Shown one piece after another: positions 14,552 to 19,583 of a stretch of DNA of 19,583 nucleotides. This stretch comes from Flavobacteriaceae bacterium (GTDB lineage Bacteria; Bacteroidota; Bacteroidia; Flavobacteriales; Flavobacteriaceae): contig JABDQK010000164.1 in assembly GCA_013042255.1 (NCBI GenBank), positions 1-19,583 of the forward strand. The letters run 5' to 3'. A model generated the notes under the pieces. It did not search any database and was not told the DNA's origin. It saw only the letters and a list, made by a program, of their open reading frames with translations. Position numbers and translations under genes: made by a program. Numbering within the stretch: position 1 is the stretch's first letter; every line of letters starts with the position of its first letter.

Positions 14552-15394
14552 ATGGAAGAGAATACAATAGAGATCAGGAAGTCTTCGGGAGAACGGGTAC
14601 CCTTCTCTTCCCTTAAACTCGCGGATTCACTTCACAATAGTGGGGCAGATAAAAATACAGTCAAAAACATCATTGAGAAAGTTAAGGAGGAGCTTTATCC
14701 TGGAATCAGTACCCGTGAAATCTACAACAGGGCTTATGCCATGTTAAAGAAAAAACGACCTTTATATGCCTCCAAATACAAATTGAAAAAGGCTATTTAT
14801 GAACTCGGCCCTACCGGATTTCCCTTCGAGAAATTTATCAGCACTTTGTTGCAGTTTTCGGGTTATGACACCCAAATAGGGGAAATAGTAAAAGGCCATT
14901 GTGTATCCCACGAGATCGATGTGCTGGCAAAGAAAAATGGCCGGACATTTCTGATAGAATGCAAATTCCATGGGGAAGAGGGACGAAAATGCAATGTAAA
15001 AGTACCCTTATATATACACTCCAGGTTTAAGGATGTTAAGGCTGCGAATAGTGAAAAAATTTCCGGGTTGAAGAAACCGGATGAGGGATGGGTGGTCACG
15101 AATACGCGTTTTACGAAAGACGCTGTAGACTACGGAACATGTGCCGGACTCTATTTATTGAGCTGGGACTATCCCAGGGATGACGGGTTAAAAAACAGAA
15201 TAGACCGACTTGCTTTATATCCGATAACTGTTTCCACCCTGCTTTCAAAAAGAGAGAAACAATTTCTTCTAAGCAGGGATATAGTGCTGTTCAGACAACT
15301 CTTAAAAGACACTTTCTATCTGGATCATCTAGGGGTTTCCGATACCCGAAAAGCCCGGATTTTAAAAGAGGTTGAGCAACTATGTCAAATTTAA
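14552..15394 (+). CDS. ATP-cone domain fused to Mrr-like PD-(D/E)XK nuclease domain
   Basis: The 280-aa protein joins two domains rarely seen together. Residues about 4-88 are an ATP-cone, the nucleotide-sensing domain of ribonucleotide reductases and NrdR: IEIRKSSGERVPFSSLKLA, then ISTREIYNRAYAMLKKK. Residues about 90-210 resemble the restriction-endonuclease/Mrr-type fold: FEKFISTLLQFSGYD (E93), HEIDVLAKKNGRTFLIECKF with D123, E136 and K138 as the D-xn-E-x-K active site, and the later strand-helix WVVTNTRFTKDAVDYG and LYLLSWDYP. The last 65 residues are helical and unassigned. Cleavage of nucleic acid gated by ATP or dATP level is a reasonable guess but not shown. No methyltransferase is nearby, so it is not a normal restriction system. 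It sits 35 bp after the second Usp gene and 15 bp before the beta-CASP gene, in one operon. Confidence 0.82.
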   Translation: MEENTIEIRKSSGERVPFSSLKLADSLHNSGADKNTVKNIIEKVKEELYPGISTREIYNRAYAMLKKKRPLYASKYKLKKAIYELGPTGFPFEKFISTLLQFSGYDTQIGEIVKGHCVSHEIDVLAKKNGRTFLIECKFHGEEGRKCNVKVPLYIHSRFKDVKAANSEKISGLKKPDEGWVVTNTRFTKDAVDYGTCAGLYLLSWDYPRDDGLKNRIDRLALYPITVSTLLSKREKQFLLSRDIVLFRQLLKDTFYLDHLGVSDTRKARILKEVEQLCQI

Positions 15395-15409
15395 GAATAA
15401 CTCGGAACG

Positions 15410-16771
15410 ATGGTAAGGATCAAGTTTTTAGGGGCTGCTCAAACCGTGACAGGTTCAAAATTTCATTTGTCTTACAATGAGCTCGATGTACTGATCGATT
15501 GCGGGATGTTCCAGGGCCTTAAAGAACTGAGAGAACTGAATTGGCAACCATTAGAGGTAGATATACCCTCGGTTAAATATGTTTTGCTAACACATGGACA
15601 TTTAGACCATACAGGGTATTTGCCCCGACTCCTGAAACAAGGTTTTAAAGGTAAAATCCTGGGAACAGCACCAACCTTGGCTATCACCGAAATAATTCTC
15701 AGGGACAGCGCTAAAATACATGAAGAAGAAGCCGAAAAGGCGAATAAAGAAGGCTATTCGAGACACCACCCTGCTTTGCCCTTCTATACGCTTGAGGAAG
15801 CAGAGGAGATCATCAGACGCTTTAGCAGTGTACCCCTAGATCAATGGCAGGACCTTGGACATGAGGTTAAAGTGAAGTACACCCATAATGGGCATATTCT
15901 TGGAGCTACTTATATTGCAGTAAATGCAGGAGGGAAGGACTTTCTTTTTTCAGGTGATATTGGAAGGCCCGACGATCTGCTTCTGAGGGATCCCGTTAAA
16001 CCGAAATGGGCTGATTATCTGTTTCTCGAAAGTACCTATGGAGACAGACAACACCCTGATGAGGACGTTGAAATTCTGCTGGTTGATCTGGTCCAAAAAA
16101 CAATTATAGATGGAGGTATCCTGCTGATACCCTCATTTGCCGTTGAAAGATTGCAACTACTCATGTTCATTCTGTGGAGGTTGTATCAGAAAAATCGCAT
16201 TCCGGGCATTCCCATTTTTATTGATAGTCCCATGGGCTCTGATGTCTTAAATGTCTTTAGGGAATACCCTGCATGGCATAAGCTTTCAGATCCCGATTTT
16301 AAGGCAATGTGCAAACACATGACCCTCGTGAGCAGCTACAGAGATACCTGGAATACCATAGATGACCCGCGACCTAAAATTGTGATCGCCGGGAGCGGTA
16401 TGCTCACCGGAGGGCGTATTCTGACCTACCTGACAAAAAAACTTGAGAAAAATAACACCACCATTCTCCTGGTAGGATACCAGGCAGAAGGAACCCGGGG
16501 AAGAAAGTTGTTGGAAGGGGAGAAGGAGCTGAAAATCTATGGGAAATTCTATCAGGTTGAAGCCTCTATTGTTCATTTGGAGAGTCTTTCAGCTCATGCA
16601 GATCAGGGTGAACTCATATCCTGGCTCAAAGATATCCGTAATATCCCGGAACAGGTTTTTTTAATACATGGCGAAATGACAGCTATGGAGGGGTTTAAGG
16701 AAAAAATTGAATCGGCCTATGGTTGGTCGGTACGCATCCCGGAATTGCAGGAGTCTGTGACTTTATTGTAA
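15410..16771 (+). CDS. Beta-CASP metallo-beta-lactamase-fold RNase-like protein
   Basis: The 453-aa protein has the full catalytic set of zinc-dependent beta-CASP nucleases related to CPSF-73 and TTHA0252. D30 lies in LIDCGMFQG, THGHLDHTG gives H62, H64, D66 and H67, GHILGA gives H162, and SGDIG gives D183. The beta-CASP section has LESTYGDR (acidic motif A), IPSFAVER, FIDSPMG and IAGSGMLTGGR. The C-terminal RMMBL part has LESLSAHADQGEL and VFLIHGE. These enzymes cut or trim RNA in the cytoplasm. It follows the ATP-cone nuclease by 15 bp. The operon thus pairs two predicted nucleases with two ATP-binding stress proteins. Endo- or exonuclease activity cannot be decided from the sequence. Confidence 0.92.
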   Translation: MVRIKFLGAAQTVTGSKFHLSYNELDVLIDCGMFQGLKELRELNWQPLEVDIPSVKYVLLTHGHLDHTGYLPRLLKQGFKGKILGTAPTLAITEIILRDSAKIHEEEAEKANKEGYSRHHPALPFYTLEEAEEIIRRFSSVPLDQWQDLGHEVKVKYTHNGHILGATYIAVNAGGKDFLFSGDIGRPDDLLLRDPVKPKWADYLFLESTYGDRQHPDEDVEILLVDLVQKTIIDGGILLIPSFAVERLQLLMFILWRLYQKNRIPGIPIFIDSPMGSDVLNVFREYPAWHKLSDPDFKAMCKHMTLVSSYRDTWNTIDDPRPKIVIAGSGMLTGGRILTYLTKKLEKNNTTILLVGYQAEGTRGRKLLEGEKELKIYGKFYQVEASIVHLESLSAHADQGELISWLKDIRNIPEQVFLIHGEMTAMEGFKEKIESAYGWSVRIPELQESVTLL

Positions 16772-16832
16772 TGAGGTAATATTATTTCGATTTAAAAAAT
16801 ATACAATTTATAATAACATAAAATCAGATAAA

Positions 16833-17258
16833 ATGGAAGAAGAAGGAGTAGTATATGACGACATTGGTTTAGATGCCCTGCACCAGGAGTCCAGAAAGTG
16901 GATTTCGCAACTCGACTTTACTTCAGATGAGATAGATTTTTTTGATCATCTGTTGCATTCTTATGTTTTTGAACCCGATACGCCTGCCTTATTTGAAACT
17001 CTGCAGGGACAGCAGAAGGATATGGCAGTTTCAAGGAAGAAGTGTAAGGTTTTAAGGCAAGCTTTACAGGAACACGAGAACAAATTGGGTGGATTATTGG
17101 AAATTTCAAGTGAAACGCTCGATGCTGCTTATAAAAAGCAGCACCTGGGCCTGAAACATCAGATGGAGGGTTGTATGGCCCATTACCAGAATTTAAAAGC
17201 TGATATATTTTCCTACGGTCAAAAAGTTTTGAAAAAAAGACACAGGAAGGATCGCTAG
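16833..17258 (+). CDS. Small helical protein of unknown function, paralogue of the 149-aa gene at 8145
   Basis: The 141-aa soluble, charged, probably helical protein belongs to no family I recognise by name. It is a divergent paralogue of the product of 8145-8594. The clearest block is KWISQLDFTSDEIDFFDHLL, and the remaining helices align with almost no gaps. It has a basic end VLKKRHRKDR not shared with the paralogue. It lies 61 bp after the beta-CASP gene. That gap is AT-rich and has no convincing promoter or Crp/Fnr-type site, so it is probably the last gene of the stress operon. Confidence 0.72.
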   Translation: MEEEGVVYDDIGLDALHQESRKWISQLDFTSDEIDFFDHLLHSYVFEPDTPALFETLQGQQKDMAVSRKKCKVLRQALQEHENKLGGLLEISSETLDAAYKKQHLGLKHQMEGCMAHYQNLKADIFSYGQKVLKKRHRKDR

Positions 17259-17268
17259 ATCGTGTGTA

Positions 17269-17311
17269 TGATATTTATCATATGAAAAATTAGCCAATCC
17301 GTGTAATTTGC
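17269..17311 (+). promoter_or_regulatory. Crp/Fnr-type site and weak -7 element upstream of the lipoprotein gene
   Basis: A perfect 7-2-7 inverted repeat TATGATA-TT-TATCATA occupies 17267-17282, with core TGAT-ATTT-ATCA at 17269-17280 (centre 17274.5). TAATTTGC starts at 17304, 29.5 bp downstream, the same spacing as at the other sites, although its match to TAnnTTTG is poor (TTTG itself is at 17307-17310). The leader to the ATG at 17414 would be about 100 nt. Confidence 0.58.
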
Positions 17312-17413
17312 AGAGTTGAACAAATTATATAGCCCGGGAATACTGGAAATTTTCTCATTTTGACGGAAGATAGAAGTATGCTCCTGCAGGTTGGGAAATC
17401 AAAAAGTATAGTC

Positions 17414-18049
17414 ATGAAAAAAATGTATTGGGTATTTCTCGCATTAATTATGGCATGTTCGGAAGCCGAGATTGTCAGTACCTGGAAAAATCCGGATATA
17501 GTTATTTTTGATGCCAATAAGGTATTGATTGTAGGGATGACTCCAAACGAGGATTCCCGAATTGAATTTGAAACTGAGATGCTGGAGAAATTTACCGATC
17601 ACGGTGTTGAGGCAATGAGGAGTATTGATCTTTTCGATGTGGATTTTACAAACTCGGTAAGGACCGAATCAGAACTTGATGATGTAGAACAAAGGTTACT
17701 CGACAAGGATTTTGATGCTATTCTTTTCACAAAAATATTAGGTTCTGAAAACAGACAGACACTTTCCAGAAAATTATCGGATCTCGATCGCAATAATGCA
17801 AGGTTTAAAGAAGATTATCTGGGTCACCAGAACATTTACTATGAGGACGAGTATTACCAACAGTTTACGGTCTATTTTGTAGAAACCTCTCTTTATTGTA
17901 TATGTGTGGATAAGGAAAGAGAATTGATCTGGCGGGGTGTTCTTGAGGTTCCGGACCCGATTGAAGCCGAAAAGACAATCAGAGAATACACCGAAATCGT
18001 AGTCTCAGCCATGGAGATGGAAGAACTCATTTTCAGGAAAGAGAATTAA
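17414..18049 (+). CDS. Putative lipoprotein of a Bacteroidota stress-associated family
   Basis: The preferred start is the ATG at 17414, giving 211 aa with a lipoprotein signal MKKMYWVFLALIMAC (lipid-bearing Cys at 15). An in-frame extension to a TTG at 17360 would bury the signal peptide and is rejected. The mature part starts SEAEIVSTWKNPDI and contains a strand KVLIVGMTPNEDSR, a helix EFETEMLEKFTDHGVEAM, DFDAILFTKILG and a strand-rich section around YYQQFTVYFVETSLYCI with LIWRGVLEV. From memory, similar lipoproteins with an initial 'STWKNPD' motif occur in Bacteroidota, but no function is known to me. It is probably at the outer membrane or periplasm. It has its own Crp/Fnr-type promoter and is convergent with the cardiolipin synthase gene 47 bp away. 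Confidence 0.75.
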   Translation: MKKMYWVFLALIMACSEAEIVSTWKNPDIVIFDANKVLIVGMTPNEDSRIEFETEMLEKFTDHGVEAMRSIDLFDVDFTNSVRTESELDDVEQRLLDKDFDAILFTKILGSENRQTLSRKLSDLDRNNARFKEDYLGHQNIYYEDEYYQQFTVYFVETSLYCICVDKERELIWRGVLEVPDPIEAEKTIREYTEIVVSAMEMEELIFRKEN

Positions 18050-18096
18050 ATTCAATTATTTAATAATAAGAACCCTAATCAACCGATTTGTGACCC

Positions 18097-19503
18097 CTAT
18101 AAAAGCGGGGCAAAAATTCGGGCCAATCCCTCTTTGATTTTGTGGAACAGAGGTCTTTTGTAAAATTCTTCAGCTATCAGTTCCCTGCTTTCACCACAAT
18201 CTTTAATAAAATTTTCCTTCAACGTTTTGGCAATATGGGAATCGTAAAGCATGGCGTTAACCTCATAATTGTGTTCGAAACTCCGCACATCGATATTTGC
18301 CGTTCCTACTGACGCTACATCATCGTCACTAATCAGAATTTTGGAATGGAGAAAGCCATGGGAAAAAAGAAAAATCCGTATGCCTGCCTTCAGAAATGAA
18401 TCGAAATAGGATTGCACTGTCCAGTCTACAAGCTTACTATCGCTTTGCTCCGATATAAGCAGTCGAACATCCACTCCACTCAAAGCTGCGATCTGAAGAG
18501 CCTTCAGGATTTCACCACTCGGGATGATATAAGGATTGACGATATAAAGGTATTTCCGCGCCTCATTGATGATCGCCAGGTAGGATTGCTCAATATTAGG
18601 GAAAACATCATCAGGGCCGCTGGGTACCACCTGTACTACAGTATTTTCCTTGCCATCGTGTTCTTCCGCCGAACAGATCTCAATGTCATCTTTTTTCTCT
18701 GTGACCATAAACCAGTCAGACGCAAAAATGTGCTCCATATAGGCTACGGCCGGTCCTTTGATAGCCAGATGCATGTCGTGCCATCTGCCCAGATCGGGGT
18801 CTCCCTTAAAATATCGATCAGAGATGTTGATCCCTCCGGTAAAGGCGATTTTCCCATCAATTATAGTAACCTTTCGATGATTTCTGTAATTCAGTGATGA
18901 TAGGAACCGGCCAAATCGAAATGGTAGAAATGGGTAAACTTCTACCCCTATCGCTTTTAATTTTTTAATATAGGATCTGCTTAGCGTATAACTCCCAACC
19001 CCGTCATAAATCAATTTCACCGTTACCCCTTCTTTTACTTTTTTCTCTAAAAGCCAAAGCAGTTTTGTGGTTAGCTCACCCTCCTCAAAAATATAGTACT
19101 GTAGATAAATATAATTTTCAGCCATTTCCATGGCCTTGAAAATGTTGTGAAAAGTAAGTTTGCCATCTTCCAGAAGCGTCACGGCGTTCTTATCGGTAGG
19201 AGCGTAATCACTCACAGACTCAATGAGCGTCATCAATTTCCTGTACTTAGGACTGGAGGTATTTTGCAAAATGGAATTCGGAAAAGATGGTATTTGCAGA
19301 GCATCTTTTCTAAGGCGTGAAAGTCTTTTCTTCCGCCGGTTGCGTCCTAGCATAATGTAAAGCAGGATTCCCCCCACAGGGATGGTAAAAATGGTCAGGA
19401 GCCAGGCCAGGGTTTTGGAAGGTTTCACCCCGTTAATCAGTAGACCAATCACCAGAACCAGGGCGATTAAGATATAAAGTGTAACCAGGGCAAATACAAG
19501 CAT
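18097..19503 (-). CDS. cls: Cardiolipin synthase (phospholipase D family)
   Basis: The 468-aa protein makes cardiolipin from two phosphatidylglycerols (ClsA-type) at the inner membrane. Two N-terminal transmembrane helices (about residues 2-24 and 31-52, with NGVKPSKTLAWLL between them) are followed by two PLD domains. Each has an HKD motif: H209-K211-D216 in NHRKVTIIDGKIAFTGG and H386-K388-D393 in LHSKILISDDDVASVG. The frame extends 21 codons upstream to a TTG at 19566, but the ATG at 19503 gives the typical Cls start MLVFALVTLYILIAL and is preferred. Cardiolipin rises in stationary phase and stress in many bacteria, which suits its neighbours. No Crp/Fnr-type site is seen in the 80 bp available upstream. 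Confidence 0.93.
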   Translation of the reverse strand: MLVFALVTLYILIALVLVIGLLINGVKPSKTLAWLLTIFTIPVGGILLYIMLGRNRRKKRLSRLRKDALQIPSFPNSILQNTSSPKYRKLMTLIESVSDYAPTDKNAVTLLEDGKLTFHNIFKAMEMAENYIYLQYYIFEEGELTTKLLWLLEKKVKEGVTVKLIYDGVGSYTLSRSYIKKLKAIGVEVYPFLPFRFGRFLSSLNYRNHRKVTIIDGKIAFTGGINISDRYFKGDPDLGRWHDMHLAIKGPAVAYMEHIFASDWFMVTEKKDDIEICSAEEHDGKENTVVQVVPSGPDDVFPNIEQSYLAIINEARKYLYIVNPYIIPSGEILKALQIAALSGVDVRLLISEQSDSKLVDWTVQSYFDSFLKAGIRIFLFSHGFLHSKILISDDDVASVGTANIDVRSFEHNYEVNAMLYDSHIAKTLKENFIKDCGESRELIAEEFYKRPLFHKIKEGLARIFAPLL

Positions 19504-19541
19504 AGTGCCGGGGAAATTAATTAGGTGTGCTCCCTGCTGCT

Positions 19542-19549
19542 TAAAAGTA
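19542..19549 (-). promoter_or_regulatory. Possible -7 element of the cardiolipin synthase gene
   Basis: On the minus strand TACTTTTA (19549-19542) differs from TAnnTTTG in the last base, as do other elements in this window. It lies 38 bp before the preferred ATG at 19503 and downstream of the rejected TTG start. A TTTG lies only 14 bp further upstream, too close for a normal -33 element, so support is weak. Confidence 0.35.
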
Positions 19550-19583
19550 ATACAGATAATTGACAAATAGAGTAGGGATCTCA

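Noticed and set aside
14552..15394. Restriction-modification or classical phage-defence locus based on the nuclease domain
   Set aside because: No methyltransferase, specificity subunit, integrase or phage gene is nearby, and the neighbours are stress genes in one operon with it.
17360..17413. Eighteen-codon extension of the lipoprotein from a TTG
   Set aside because: It would place a hydrophilic segment before a clear lipoprotein signal peptide beginning at the ATG at 17414.
19504..19566. TTG-initiated extension of cardiolipin synthase by 21 codons
   Set aside because: A possible -7 element lies inside the extension, and the ATG at 19503 matches the usual family start.
1..19583. CRISPR arrays, insertion sequences, integrases or att sites
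   Set aside because: No spaced direct repeats, transposase-like reading frames or terminal inverted repeats were seen; the antisense open frames over known genes look like shadows.

Overview
The window looks like a chromosomal segment of a marine-type member of the Flavobacteriaceae (Bacteroidota). The evidence is moderate GC, promoters of the Bacteroidota form TAnnTTTG with no clear -35 hexamer, few Shine-Dalgarno sequences, a flavobacterial carotenoid gene order, and proteins that read like flavobacterial homologues. No species call is possible from this alone.

Left part (1-5411, all minus strand): a carotenoid operon. Read 5' to 3' it runs MerR/B12-binding regulator (CarH-like) - crtI - crtB - crtZ - crtD-like desaturase - start of a cruF-like membrane protein cut by the window edge. 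Genes are 5-32 bp apart or overlap. The first gene has a perfect -7 element lying inside an 8-bp inverted repeat, which suggests autoregulated, probably light-responsive control of the pigment pathway. Two different CrtI-family desaturases plus a CruF-like protein point to a monocyclic hydroxylated carotenoid of the saproxanthin/myxol type rather than zeaxanthin alone.

Middle (5489-11730, minus strand): a DadA-like FAD amino-acid dehydrogenase; a tRNA-Leu(GAG) with its own promoter and terminator; a two-gene unit of unknown function (149-aa helical protein and a DUF6544-like membrane protein); and a MacAB/Lol-type ABC export operon (adaptor lipoprotein, permease, ATPase).

Right part (11990-19503): a stress/energy-limitation region. 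It has a short hibernation-promoting factor, a thioredoxin, two tandem-domain universal stress proteins, a fusion of an ATP-cone to a PD-(D/E)XK nuclease domain, a beta-CASP metallo-beta-lactamase-fold RNase-like protein, a second helical protein related to the 149-aa one, a lipoprotein, and a cardiolipin synthase on the opposite strand.

The main discovery is regulatory. Five intergenic palindromes of the form TGAT-N4-(A/G)TCA (or its complement) occur at 8650, 11777, 11925, 12742 and 17269. Each is centred 29.5 bp (one case 30.5 bp) upstream of the first base of a -7-like element, the spacing expected for class-II activation by a Crp/Fnr-family protein. One site at 12742-12753 is exactly 29.5 bp from -7 elements on both sides and appears to drive thioredoxin and the stress operon divergently. 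This ties the exporter, the 149-aa protein/DUF6544 unit, hibernation factor, thioredoxin, stress operon and lipoprotein into one probable oxygen- or energy-responsive regulon. The regulator itself is not in the window.
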